From Macrocystis pyrifera (Eukaryota; Sar; Phaeophyceae; Laminariales; Laminariaceae), in the NCBI GenBank assembly GCA_031763025.1, contig JASSKH010000019.1, forward strand, positions 6,344,336 through 6,408,335: a stretch of 64,000 nt of DNA. Direction: 5' to 3'. Each line of letters opens with the position of its first letter. The stretch's first letter is position 1. Below the pieces are notes generated by a model. The model was given only the letters and a program-made list of their open reading frames with translations, searched no databases and was not told the DNA's origin. This document shows positions 1 through 11,399 of this stretch, one piece after another. Both the position numbers and the translations under genes were made by a program.

Positions 1-98
1 AGCTTGGATACTGCAACGTGAAGAGGGAAAACAAGTCACAGGCGAAAGCACAAGAGTGATGTTACCTCGGCCCTGCACCCAATTAGTCCCGAGACTCA

Positions 99-617
99 GT
101 GCGGGTACTGACGAGGCAACGAACTGTGTTCATCACGCGAAATGTCATCTGGCAACACGTGTCGTCTGCACCACCTGTACCTGTTCAGGCGAATGACTCT
201 CCGTCTACGGAAAAGGGGGGGTCAAAAGCAGACGACGTGAGCACGTCGGATCGAGGTGGCGAAGGTCTGGCTCACTTGAACGACTTGGATGTGACGTGGG
301 GTTTTGACCTGGACGCGTTTACGCAGGGGTGCGCACATCGGGCACTTGCCGCCGGCGAGGACAGCGACGAACCATTCGAGATGATGGGTTCGTCTCAAGG
401 GGGCGCCGTCGACGCCTCCTCGGCCTCGATGGAGTGGGCCGAAACAGCCGAGACGATGGGTTCGTCTCAAGGGGGCACCGTGGACGCCTCCTTGGTCCAG
501 GTAGGGAATGAAAAAGCGACCCAGGCGCAGCATCAGCCTGCGAAACCGGCCAAGGGAACGGTGAGGATCCCCCCGCGGTCCTGTAGCAGAGGCCAGCACA
601 CGAACTCAGCAGCTTAG
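99..617 (+). pseudogene. copia pol: integrase C-terminal end and linker
   Basis: The frame carries TRNVIWQHVSSAPPVP near its start. This matches the conserved motif that follows copia integrase, just before the variable linker to RT. The rest of this 172-residue frame is hydrophilic linker with an internal near-duplicate, MGSSQGG followed by VDAS, occurring twice about 30 residues apart. No catalytic residue is expected in this part. The frame ends at a stop about 240 bp before the RT segment begins in another frame, in line with decay. The first ATG is not a true start; the protein continued from upstream. Confidence 0.65.
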
Positions 618-854
618 GACGGCTCCCCCGGACAGTATGGGGCAGGACCGGGAGTCACAACTAACGCGTGGAGGGTGAACCTGCTGTGCACCAGGTAAGG
701 GTGGACGATGGAGCCGCACACGCCCTGCTTGCGGCAACGCACGCGTGGTGGACGAAGCCTGGAGGCATCCTCGATCGTACATCCTGGACGACGGAGGACG
801 CAGTGGCCTTGATTGATGGAGGACTGCAGTGACAAATAATGGGGAGTTGAGCGT

Positions 855-1582
855 GTGCATGCCGAGTGCTTTCTCGGAAGACGTAGAACCGACCCCGCAG
901 ATGTAGGTCGTTCTCAGTACAAAGCGGCGTGGCCCGCGGCCGTGCAAATTGAGTTGGACGGTCACAAAACGATCGATACATACGAAGCCGCGACACCGCC
1001 ACAATGCCGGAAACTTGTAGGTGCAAAGTGGGCGTTTACCTACAAGACGGTCAAGGATGGGTTGATAGCGAATACGAAGGCCAGGAAATACAAAGGCCAG
1101 ACGTGCGGCTAAGGGTTTTAGCCAAGTGCAGGATGTAGAATACGTTCAAACGTTTGCACCAACTCCCTTGTCAGCGTCATTTAAACTTATGGTGGCTGTT
1201 GCCAATGAACATGTGTTCATCATTTCATCTAGACGTCGCACAAGCTTTCGTTCGCGCGAAACTCGACGCCGAGATATGCATGAAACTACTTGGTGGGTGT
1301 GGTGACATGTCACTAACGATCGTCCGCCTAAACGGATCACTGTATGATCTAAAGCAGAGCGGGCGGCAGTGGGCCGGGATATTGATAGAAACAGTGGTAG
1401 AGTACGGTAGAGAGCAGTTTAGGCCTGACCCGTGTGTGTTGAACATAGTTGTGGACGGCAAGTTAGAACTGATCATGGCCGTTCATGCAGATGACATCGT
1501 GATCGCAGGATCAGACGAGACATGGAGAATTTTCAATGCCGCGCTTGTTACGAAATTCCCCACAAATAACCTCGCCGACTGA
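855..1582 (+). pseudogene. copia pol: reverse transcriptase (frameshifted)
   Basis: The N-terminal RT part (VGAKWAFTYKT, then KARKY) runs to a stop at 1110-1112. The reading continues one frame over (GFSQVQDVEYVQTFAPTP, from 1114) and shifts again near 1215 into the frame with FHLDVAQAFVRAKLDAEI and SLYDLKQSGRQW. The catalytic box appears as VHADDIVIAG, so both aspartates survive where most copias have Y-V-D-D. A third shift near 1580 leads toward the RNase H segment. The order and motifs identify a Ty1/copia RT. It is clearly inactive because it cannot be read in one frame. Confidence 0.88.
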
Positions 1583-1599
1583 CTTGGTACCCTGGTTGT

Positions 1600-2451
1600 G
1601 CTTTCACACGCGACGGGGAAATGGGGATATTGGAGATTGCGAAAAAGGCGTTTATTGAGAGCATGCTGAATCGTTCTGGTGTCAGCTCACCTTCTGACAT
1701 CTTCGCGACCCCCACTTAAGAACTAGGTTCAAGAGAGGAGGGCGAGCTTGGCGGAGGCTGGCCGTACACGGAGGCTGTGGGCAGCTTGATGTGGTTATCG
1801 ACCATGAAAAGGCCTGACATCTCGAACTCTGTGCGTGCTTTATCACGCCACTCTCACAACCCTACGGAGAGGCACTGGAAAGCAGTTTTGAAGATTGTGG
1901 CTTATCTTCGGGGGACCAGGTGTTTAGGATTAACTTTTGTGCGGGGCTCGGGTTTGGATTTGACTGCGTTTAGTGATGCTGATTGTGCTGATGAGTCGAA
2001 CGATAGGCGCTCGGTACTTGGGACGGTAATTACCCTGACGGGTGCGGCCGTCAGTTGGGCAAGTAGCACGCACAGTTGTGTTACGTTGTCCACAGCAGAA
2101 GCAGAGTATGTCGCCCTGGGTAAAGCGATGAAGGAGTCTTTGTTTACGGACGCGGTGTTGACGTATATTGGTCCAGAGCTAAGCGGATCATGTGTTTGGA
2201 ATTTCGAGGATAACCAGGGGGGCATGACGTTGGCTGAGAACCCTCTTAGTCCTGCTCGGAGAAAGCATATCGACGGGCATTTTAATTTTGCTAGAAAGCT
2301 ACTTTGTGCTAAGAAGATCGGCATTCAGTTCGTAGCTTTGGAAGAGCAGCACACGGATATTTTGACCGAATTCCCTGCTGCGACCCCTATTTTAAGTCTC
2401 CCCGTAGGTTCTTGTTGGATCTGCCTTAAGAGCGTGAATAAGGGGATATGA
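1600..2451 (+). pseudogene. copia pol: RT tail and RNase H domain
   Basis: After a short segment with a stop near 1718, a long open frame from 1777 holds the classic copia RNase H region: SLMWLSTMKRPDISNSVRAL, then SDADCADESNDRRS, LSTAEAEYVAL (the catalytic Glu is in AEAEY), EDNQGGM, and RRKHIDGHFNFARKLL. The usual terminal motif, DILT followed by RRFLLDLP, is split by a frameshift near 2375, with the last part readable one frame over. The RNase H core is the best-preserved piece of this element. Confidence 0.9.
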
Positions 2452-2740
2452 ACATTAAGCGATGAGTACCATGTTGGAGTGATGCGAGGAATAATTTGTC
2501 AGGTCGCCAAATTTTTCGCTACTTTGAGAGGCATGGGGTAGTAGGGCACTACTTGACATTTTAGTTTTGGGCCATGGTCATTATTTGGTTGTGGCTGTTG
2601 TTTCAATTACAATGATTTGGAGTATATGTGTTATACAGGGGGTTATGACCCGGTGGTCGGGTTTCTTCCTGCGGGACTGTCCTTGGCTGTTCTCAGGTTA
2701 GCATTTCTTGAATGTCTCGTCGGTCCCGTCCCTGCTGTGG

Positions 2741-2754
2741 AGAGCCAGGGGGGG
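2741..2754 (+). other. polypurine tract of the copia element
   Basis: A purine-rich run ending in eight G residues directly abuts the TG that opens the LTR. This is the expected position of the primer for plus-strand DNA synthesis in an LTR retrotransposon. Confidence 0.7.
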
Positions 2755-2975
2755 TGTTCGTTTGGATCGTTCCAACAGCGACGGTTACGAGTTGTAGAGG
2801 GTTGCGTATTTTTGTCGTGTGCTCATGACGAGAGTTCGAGCACTCCGTTCTACGCCCCGAGCTTCGAGCTACACTATATTCTCTCTCCCCTCCTCTGTCC
2901 TCTAATATAACGACTGTAAAGAATCTCTTCAAAGCACTCGATGGTCAGGGCATCCGGGCTTGGACTCTACGAACA
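2755..2975 (+). repeat. 3' LTR of the copia element (221 bp)
   Basis: The segment begins TGTTCG and ends CGAACA, a perfect 6-bp terminal inverted repeat of TG...CA type. It follows the polypurine tract directly and lies about 300 bp after the end of RNase H. A T/C-rich stretch and TATATT/AATATAA-like sequence near 2875-2910 could hold the promoter or polyadenylation region. The 5' partner is not in the window, so this call rests on position and termini. Confidence 0.75.
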
Positions 2976-4819
2976 AGTTATTTCTGGCTGCCTGCGACTG
3001 CTGTCTGGCGCACTCGGCGCTCTCACACACTCCGTCAGGAGCATCGCAAAATTATGTGGGGTGTAGTTTCCTGTGAGGAACTGTAGCTTTCCGCAAGTGA
3101 ACTACAAACGATCAGTTGGGGGTTATATTTTGTCTTATTTCATGCACCCGAAACGGTGGACCAATTTCGACCACTTCAACACCTCTGGGTCGGGGTTCAA
3201 GATTCTGTTAAGAAACCTGCTGGAGGGAAATCTCGAGAGAATCACAAGCTGCTGTTATGAAGTCCTTCGAGTCACCACTGCTCTCCGGTAGGCACGGACC
3301 AGCCGAATATCCAACCGCAGCGTGTCCAAGTAGATGCAGAATTTAATGCATCGAAACATCTTCAGACTATATACAAAGGATGCGGGGTGAATATGATCCT
3401 CCGTGGCGTTACGTATAAGTGGAGAGTATGAAAATTATGTCAAAATGAATATGAATGCGAAGAGTGTTCCTCCCTGCGATGAACGAACGTTGAGCATTAT
3501 TCTCCATTCAGTTTTATTTATCGAAGGTGTCAACGATACGATTCGAGGTCGTACCCACCAGTTACATACAGCTGTACTAACCTATGTCTCCGTCGAATAA
3601 CTGATGGTGACGTATCCGTCCATGGATATTTGTACGTGCTCGGTCTTTGCCCAGGGCATGAATAGTTGGGAAATAACCGCCAGGCAGTGTGCTTCGACTG
3701 ATGTAGGTAGCTCGTTGCCTATCAATCAAACATAATTTCCATGAGCCCCGCTGACCCAGACTTCCGTTCATTCGAAGCGCGAACAAAGCGCATATAATAA
3801 AGTTAAGGGCAATCACTGACAACTAGTTGCTGCCTCCAAACCGTGCATACTAAGTATACGGTGTGAGTGTCCCAAAAACATGCCAAATGATTTGTCGCCC
3901 ACCCAATAGTTCGTCAACGGGGAACGTCCTACCATGACACTGACCCTACGACGATGACCGGTAGAATGGCCTGACACGGTAACCGCACTTGGTGCCGATG
4001 CGTACTTGCTGCTGCCCTGTATTGAGTTATAGCGTGACGGCAATGCGCGTACACGGGGCCACTGCTCCGTGTGGCCGAAACAGCCAAAACACGTGAAACT
4101 AACTATTAGCAGGGCAATAGTATGGTGTACGTGACATTCACCACTGCATACGTACAACTTTCCTACATTACACAAGGAAGGGTACTTTCATCGCTCCTTC
4201 TCTCTGTAGCTCTTCAAGCAGCCAAGCATGACAGGCGGGCGTTGGGTATAAGCAACGCAGCGTAAAAGCTCGTGTTTTGTATACGTATGCACTGCTGGGC
4301 ATTTAAACGTTCAATGAGTTTTCACGGTTCACGATGTAACAATGCCAATATTTTCGTCTCACTCATGTTGACCACATATCTGGCCCTACTATCCGCAGTG
4401 TTCCAGGAAGAGCGTGTGTACAAACAAACCTCAACCCAATGCCGCTTTGCTGTCGCCACCTACTAGAGTACGCTTCTCCAGGCATTTTACGTTTTTTTTT
4501 TGTTTTTTATATCCTCCGGCGGATTGGTAAAAATAAAGCTTAAGCTCACCACACTTCCACGTTCCCAATTTCGTGTCGGGTGTCAATTTAGCCCAGTTGG
4601 GCACGTTGACCCGACCTGACCCCCGAGAGGAGCAGGTGCGGTAGAGATAGCCACCCGGGAGAGTCATCTCTCCCGGGTAGTGTGGGACTTGCGCGAGCTC
4701 AACCACTAACAAAAACCAAGGCTATGAGGCCTTCCCGCCGGACTCGGACCAGTTACGGTCCACCCTACCCGTTGGGGCGTTGGTCCTTCTACTGCACCGC
4801 AGTCATCGGTGAGAATAGG
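2976..4819. other. no recognisable gene
   Basis: The open frames here are short (up to 120 codons), overlap on both strands, and show no family motif. A T-run lies near 4493-4508. Nothing supports a gene, and no tandem structure is evident. Confidence 0.6.
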
Positions 4820-5560
4820 AAATTAATCACACCCCTCCTGCTCGAAGACATCGAGCTACAACATCGAGGGCACCAAGACGGAAGAGTACTGCAATCAACA
4901 TCCTCAACATTTCCAAGATTATTGTCAAAAGCAGGCGTTGCATACATGACTCCTGCTCGAAGGCACCGAGCTTCAACATCGAAAGCACCGACCTTCGACA
5001 TCGAGGGTACCAAGACGGCAGCTTACAGCGCGAATCATGCTGGTAATGGCGTGGTTGATGTCCACAACAAGCGTTGCGTACATGACTTCTGCACAAAGGC
5101 ACCAAGTGCACCAAACCGGCGGCGTACTGCAAGCAACATGCTGAAGATGGCATGGCTGGTGTCAAAAGCAGGCGGCGTTGTTCACACTCCTCCCTCACGG
5201 AGATATCGAGCTTCGACATCGAGGGCGCCAGGACGACGGCTTATGCTCGCAGCATGCAGATAATGGCATGTTTAACGTTCCACAACAGGCGTTGGTCACA
5301 TGACTCCTACTTAAAGGTGCCGAGCTACAACATCAAAGGCAGCAAGACGGTGGCGTAGTACAAGAAGCATATTTGAACGATATGGTGAACGTAGTCAAGA
5401 AGCGTTCCTCGAACTAATCATGTATTAAGCAGCCGAACGTTATTGTTCAAGGCAACAAGGCAGCGGCGCATTACAGGAAACAAGCTAAAAAACGGCAAGA
5501 TGAACATCCGCAGCAAGCGTTGATCACATACCTATTGCCGTAAGCAACCGGGGTGGGGTT
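4820..5560 (+). pseudogene. EsV-1-7 repeat array, decayed (plus strand)
   Basis: Six or seven units recur with a period near 114 bp; the GCGTTG that encodes the R-C of each unit sits at 4935, 5071, 5175, 5289, 5402 and 5517. A 114-bp unit equals 38 residues, exactly the EsV-1-7 repeat C-x4-C-x16-C-x2-H-x12. The best unit reads GVVDVHNKRCVHDFCTKAPS near 5050-5110, with the C-x4-C pair intact. Other units have lost cysteines, carry a 22-bp internal duplication (first interval 136 bp) or a 10-bp loss (interval 104), and no single frame spans them. EsV-1-7 proteins, named from an Ectocarpus virus gene and including the developmental regulator IMMEDIATE UPRIGHT, are probable zinc-binding proteins. 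This copy is a pseudogene or an unannotated set of broken exons. Confidence 0.75.
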
Positions 5561-5820
5561 CGCTGACCATAAATGCGGCTTCTGTATGCCTCCTCCACAT
5601 GGGCGATACCTTGAGCGGCCTGAAGATCAACGTCAGGGCAGTGTGCGAGGTCAAAGGTTGCACGAGTGTACCGCGCTGGGGAATCAAGGGGCGGCAGCCT
5701 ACGCATCGCAGTTACCACGGCCCCCTCGAGGTCGAGCTCGCCTGCACAATCGGAAGGGATAGAAGCAAGAGAAGTGATCCTAGCCCATCCTATGTGACTA
5801 ATGGGAACCTCACATAAGGT
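5560..5820 (+). pseudogene. EsV-1-7-like module next to the array
   Basis: In the frame of 5599-5817 the sequence reads C-L-L-H (C-x2-H), then about 15 residues, then C-E-V-K-G-C (C-x4-C). A further 15 residues lead to R-S-Y-H in the place of the expected C-x2-H. The Arg is encoded by CGC, one transition away from the Cys codon TGC. The spacing follows EsV-1-7, but the sequence differs from the 114-bp units upstream, so it may be the end of the same gene or a second paralogue. No signal peptide or membrane segment is seen. Confidence 0.55.
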
Positions 5821-7134
5821 TGAAACTGAGTGTTGCTTTTGACACAGTATGTTAATAAGCATGGCGTTTTGCGATTCGCGACTCGGTCCTTCCCGGTGGC
5901 CTTCCATTGCGGGTTTAGATTACCAATTCGACCACAGACCGTGTTAGTGACAGCAAGGGGGTGTCTGGACGTTTCTCGTTCCCTTACTGGCACTTGCGCT
6001 GTGTAGAAGATTTGTCGGCGGTACCTCACTCGCGGTTTGGCTTTACAGACGCATTTTGAGCCCAACTCTATAGATAAAACAATAGCGCAGCCCCACGCTA
6101 TGACCACCTTTCTTTGTCCCTCAAACGGGGTTTTCCCCATCAACGCGACAAGGCCTAAACCACACGACAACGACCTCCAACCGGGGTTTTGCCTGGTCCC
6201 GAGGATGTGGGGTATTTTAAGTGGGAATCGACACTGCAATCCGGCCGGTCGCGTAGCACTAATGTACCAATACCTTGAAAACCAACCGTCAGCTGTGTCG
6301 AACATCCCGTTCCAGCTAGTCTCAAGCCACAAGGTAACATTCAACGCGGTAGGTAATCGACGTCTTCGTGTGCACGTTATCTCAGAATGACGGGGCCATT
6401 GAAGTTCGTTCAATGAAGAATGCGTTCTATTTGTCTGGCGGGAGATTTCTCATGTCGTCCGACGATGATTGTGCTCAGACTGATTGCTTTCTTCGAGGGC
6501 TGGTACGAAGCAGTGGATAGACGGCTCGAGCTCCGCTGACGACGATGGTGTGCAACGTCGAGCTGCAGGGGGGGTGGTATGTTTTCCATACCTAGTGTGG
6601 CACATACAAAATATCCCCCTACACTCTGCTTGTACCCGTCACACATTTTCACAGCAGTGATAAAACCGTCAACAACATCCTCTGCCCGACAGTCAACAAA
6701 AATCAATCTAAGCTATCAGGTACGGTGCAATACGGAAGCCTACCCCCACTCGACGGATAACGTCCCACATAATTTGTACCCGGTTGTATATCGACCGGCC
6801 CCGCCGTAACCCCATGGTCAAGGAAAAAATACACGTATGACCCCATTGAAACCCCTACTCGTATATGACTCTCAAAGTGGCTTGGGAAGCTGCTCCCGAC
6901 AGATTTCCTGTGTTCGATTTACGGCCTGACTATACGCCCAGTCATATGACACTAGAATATTCTTCTTTTTCTTTGGTAACACCAAGAATAGTAGCACTCG
7001 AGAACTGTGACGCTACAGTAAACGTGTATAGTACAACGATTACCACTTGAAAACAACGGTTTAGTGTGGGTTCCGGGTCAGTCTCTTCCCTATGCCAGCA
7101 ATGGGCTACTATCTTCTTTGTGATATTCCCGAGA
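5821..7134. other. no firm gene; one long minus-strand open frame
   Basis: A 207-codon minus-strand frame (5790-6413) and an overlapping 117-codon plus frame (6037-6390) cover part of this stretch. Neither shows a known motif. A minus frame at 6410-6706 contains a plausible segment (DCRAEDVVDGF), but nothing identifies it. Chance frames of this length are possible in 64 kb, so no gene is called. Confidence 0.5.
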
Positions 7135-7391
7135 GACGTTCTACTATAGAGGTATCACAGTTGGGGAAATAACAATTTCTAAGACACCACGGCGTCTTTG
7201 CCTTTGGGCACCAGTTGAAAGGTGAGTATGTAGCTGTACTCTGCATTGTTGGGCATTTGTACGTACACGTGCGAGATGCGTGTAGCTTCAGCCGTATTGC
7301 ACATGTTTGTCTCCGTTGAATCCCGTATTGTAGTTTAGGGGGGACATAGGAGCCTCAGACACATACGGTGAACCTCCGTCGTAGAACGCCA
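7135..7391 (+). mobile_element. family A TIR element (MITE-like), copy 1
   Basis: About 256 bp bounded by an imperfect inverted repeat: GACGTTCTACTATAGAGG on the left and the reverse complement of CGTCGTAGAACGCC on the right. The interior matches copy 2 at 20.67-20.93 kb over most of its length (shared GAGGTATCACA, CACCACGGCGTC, GAGTATGTAGC, CGAGATGCGTGTAG), and its ends match copy 3 at 33.3-33.66 kb. There is no coding capacity, so it is a non-autonomous DNA-transposon-like repeat. Confidence 0.65.
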
Positions 7392-8339
7392 CCCGACAAG
7401 CTCCCCACCCCGCATGCTGCCTTTGCATACAAGACCCTTCATTTTGGCATTATTCCCTCGTCTCTTCGTACACCTACAAGGAGCAATGCTTGGTTTCATT
7501 CTGCCGCGTGGCCGCAAGCGATTGGGTCCAATGGCGGGAATTTCTTCTGTTCCTCAACTTGGCCTTCATTTGAGGTGTTGGTATGTGTCGAATACCTTGG
7601 GTTATCGTTGAATATCCGCAGATATTGTTTCGCTTGTTTCGGCACGATTGTCGGGGGGGGGTTCGTTCATAATAGAGCAGTGTAGAGTCTGACGATGTCA
7701 GGTGCTGGATAATCGCGCCGTTGTGTCCTGTTGTTCACGTGTAGCACTCGAACCACTATTTTATAGGCTAGACTGCCATTTCCACGCTTAACGTGTTGGT
7801 TGCCGACGTTGACGCGGGGTGTGCCGTCAAAGACATTGTGCGTTTGCAGAGTCAATGGAGGGTTCGCATATGTGACTCGTTGCCAAGGATACGGCCAGCA
7901 CAAGTGTAGCCGACGAGAAGATGTACCATGTATTCGCACTCCATGACGAAGCTACGCGACAGGCTGATAGGTTCGGCGTGCCTCTATTGGACGAAACATA
8001 GTAGTCCAAGCCTGTCAAGAATTCGCGTACTTGACGTATGCAGATTGGGAAAATAGTGAAAAGATCCTCAATAACGACAATTGTCTTGGACATGCCCCGT
8101 CGTCCTGTCAACAGTACCGCTGTGTTGTCAACAGTACCGTGTCTTCGGCCACAAAGAGTTGGCCAGGCGCCTGGAAGATTTCGCTTCGGACAGAGAATAA
8201 CTTTGGCGGTCTCCGCCAGGTCCCCACCAACTCACGGGGTACACCCGTGTGCCGGTGAACATAGCTGGCAAATTTGCTATGGTAGACTTTCGATTCAATA
8301 CTGGCGTTGTACAGTACTCATGCTCGTTGCTCGTGAATA
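7392..8339. other. no recognisable gene
   Basis: Only short overlapping frames are present, without known motifs. Nothing repetitive stands out before the tandem array at 8.34 kb. Confidence 0.55.
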
Positions 8340-8860
8340 TAATAGCGGTGAGCAGTCGTTGGTCGAGGGGAGAATGCCCCCTCCTCCTTTTCTGAGGAAA
8401 CGAAAACGCAACGGGCTCTTGTCGTTTTAAACCTGTTCGCACGAGCCGCTCCCTGATAGAACAACGGGGAGCAGTCACTGCTCGAGGGGGGAACGCCCCA
8501 TCTTCGTTACTTGAGGAACAAATACACGATGAGATATCGTCGTTTTATACTTATATGAGTTACTCGTTACTATAAACAGTGGGAAGCGATCATTGCTCGG
8601 GGGGGGGGTGCCCCCACCCCCTTATCTAGGAAACAAAACACACGGTGAAACATGGCGGTGGCAAACTATTTTTTTCAGTTGCTCGTTCAGACAACAGCGG
8701 AAAGCAGCCACTGCTCGTGGGGGGGGATGCCCCCTCGTCTTCCTACTCGAAACCTGCGAAACAAATGCAAGACACAAACCCCGTCGCCGTCTACTTGCGA
8801 AATATACGTTCCTCGCTGATATAAACAGCGGAGGGGGCAGTCACTACATGAGGGCGGAGT
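8340..8860 (+). repeat. tandem repeat, five units of about 120 bp
   Basis: The anchor AGCAGTCACTGCTCG, in variants, recurs near 8348, 8470, 8585, 8703 and 8836 (intervals 122, 115, 118, 133). Each unit has a G-run followed a few bases later by a C-run, which could fold as a GC hairpin, and most then carry a GAGGAAACAAAA-like stretch. Units have diverged by substitutions and small indels. There is no coding signal. Confidence 0.75.
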
Positions 8861-9445
8861 CGCCGCACTCGCCCCCCCTCACCGCCCTCTCTTACCGTGA
8901 ATCTTGGACTATATGTAGTACACCCTGTGTGGTGGATTGTTGCCTTTGAGCGACGTGCGCTTTTTTTTTCCGATGTCGAAACGAACATCAGATTAGCGCA
9001 TGATGAGCGAGTGAAAAATTGAACAGATACATGAGCATTGGCGACGGTCGTGCGGCGACCACCCTGCTGCCGCGACGCCCGCTTGCTTCCCCAAATCAGT
9101 TTTAGGCGGGGCGTCATTCCTCGCCTGGGACACTCAACCCGCCCCGATTGGCGCTGGTCCGTGTGGTCCGTCCGAAGCGTACTGTTTGGACAGGATCGTT
9201 GCCGATGCAGATGTAGCACGCATCCGGCTCAGCTGTTTTCGTCTATCTTCGTCTACGGGAAGTGCAACAGATTCACCCAGGTGGAAATACCCCATTGACC
9301 CCCATCCTCCCTCTCTCTCTACCGCCTTCCCACCCTCCCCGTCCTCCATTTCCTCCTGGATCACACCCTGACGTGCAGTTGGACAACCAGATGCCGCCGG
9401 CAGCGATGACTGGTATTAGGCGGGGAGCTGGGGCAAGAATCGATT

Positions 9446-10155
9446 GTGAAAGCAGGACGACAGCGGTTAGTGGAAGTAGCGCACCGGCCGGTTGTGCCGG
9501 CAACGCGGCGAGCGCGCAGTTTGCCGACCGCGTTCGCTGAACGTGTGTCACTTACGTCTTTGACCGCGCGTATACGCAAGCTGCAGGCTGACCGCGAGCC
9601 GGACGCACTCACGGCGGCGGTGGAAGAGCTACGAGTGGAACTCCACGTGATCTAGGAACATCTCACCGGGGCGCAGGAAAAGTTCGCCACCCTGACCGCT
9701 GACCAGGACGCCACCTACGAGTTGTGTCAGCAGATGCACCTGTCCATTGCGGGGTACCATCGGTCGGGCAAACATGTCGACAGGCCGTTCACCTCACGAC
9801 CTTGGATGAGCGAGAAATAAGGTTGCGCGGCGTGGCGAAACCTGGACATCTCCGGCGAAAACCGGCAGTGTCCGGTCTGAAGCGCATCGAGATGCTTACT
9901 CTGCCGGGGGATCTAGTGTTCACGCTGGACGAGACGTCACTCCCACTCAATGCTTTCACCGTATTTAGAGTCTGGGTGTACATGGACAAGGGGGGCATCT
10001 CTCGGCTGGCCGCGAACACGTTTCAGATGTATGTCATGGTCGATGCTATTATGGTGGTTAGAGGGAACGGTGTGGAGTCCAAAGACGGCGTAGACCGGAT
10101 CGCCATGCAGAAGGACAGCCTTCTTAGAGGCATCAATAGCGCCCGGATCCACTGA
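9446..10155 (+). pseudogene. gag-like region of the DIRS-like element
   Basis: Two frames cover this stretch. The first (9446-9655, continuing beyond a stop) has a helix-forming, heptad-like segment (LTARIRKLQADREPDALTAA). The second (9724-10155, 143 codons) contains LDEREIRLRGVAKPGH and a mixed hydrophobic C-terminal half. No zinc knuckle is readable, although a Cys/His-containing Gly-rich stretch follows at about 10420-10620. The gag assignment rests on position upstream of RT and composition only. Confidence 0.35.
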
Positions 10156-11399
10156 CAAATTGTTTATAACTAAAGACTCCTCGCCGGAGAGCACGACCTT
10201 GCTACCCGGCCTCATCAAGACCGACATCAATCACTACTCATCAAGGCCGCTGTCTCCGTCGCCAAGCCCGAACCGCCAGGTATTGAGAACATGCCCGGTG
10301 TAGCCGTTGAAAGTCGCTGATATACGTGAGGGGGTCTCCCCAACGCGAAAGATACCTCGGAGACGGCGATGGCTTGGGACGGGGTGCGCGGCGCAGGCGT
10401 GACCAGCCGTCCTCCCGGGGTGGCGGCGGCGGGTACGGTACCTGCCACACCTGGACGGAGGCTCACTGCTGCCGGTTTGGATAGGAACGTTGTTATGCCC
10501 ACCAGGCGATCAAGAAATACCGCTCGGGCGGCGGCAGTGGTGGTGGTGGTGGGCGTGAGGGAAATGACGGCAACGATCACGGTGGCGGTGGTACGTGATC
10601 GGGCGGGCGCGTGAAGGATGGTCGCGCCTCCACCGGGAGAAGGCGCAAGCTCCCCTGGGGGCGGGGAGGGGGGAGGACAAACGATCGTTCCGGGTGGCAA
10701 CACTGCTCTACCAGCACCTTTCAAAGGTTAACAGCGGACGGGCTCCGCCGGTCAAGAGTGGAGCCAAGGGCAGGCGTGACTGCCTTTGCGCGGGCCATTG
10801 TTGCGTCTGTGCACGCTTTGACGACGGTGGCCGAGACGCGGGGTGTAGAGCGGCCGCTCGCGCGGGTAGCAGGAAACTATCTACAGGTTTTATCTGTGTA
10901 CGGGCGGCGATTTTCATGCATGAGAGCCCTTGAAAAATAGCCGTTCCTCGTGTGAGCGCAAACCGGGTGGCGATCTGGTTTGGGGAGAGCAGGAATTTTC
11001 CGCGCATCGACCTGGCGATGGACGTCATCGCTCACGGGATACCGGTTGCGGTAGGCACCGTCGGTGATCTAGGCGCAACCTTGAAGTACGGTAGTCATAG
11101 TTTCATACGCATGTACGAGGGCAATGTTCTTTGCAATATTTTCGACGAAGTGCAGCTCTGATGTACGTTCGTCTGTCCTTGGCTAGCGGCCGGCAGAGTC
11201 TCCAGCTGCGCGCGTCAATCCTGGGGGTGTCGGTTTCCACTTCGAAGATACTCAATATTATGGATCTGACGTTTCCGACGTCGACGCCGAGCGATAACGC
11301 CGACACAGATTTCCTTCCGCCCCCCACGGTAAACTAGGCCACATATTAGGCGGTATCATTGGTCGTGCTTTGCACTTGTGTCGTCGTTCGGCGCTCCAT

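Larger units (their letters stand above)
1..2975 (+). mobile_element. Ty1/copia retrotransposon, 3' half, degenerate
   Basis: The order of parts is that of a copia pol gene: the end of integrase and a linker, then reverse transcriptase, RNase H, a polypurine tract and a 3' LTR. Gag, protease and the integrase core would lie left of the window. The pol frame is broken by at least three frameshifts and several stops, so the element is not autonomous. Because the 5' LTR is outside the window, neither LTR divergence nor target-site duplication can be read. Superfamily assignment rests on the domain order (integrase before RT) and on typical copia RT and RNase H motifs. Confidence 0.9.

Noticed and set aside
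5790..6413. 207-codon minus-strand open frame.
   Set aside because: It has no motif, no start context and a competing plus frame; one such frame is expected by chance in a window of this size.
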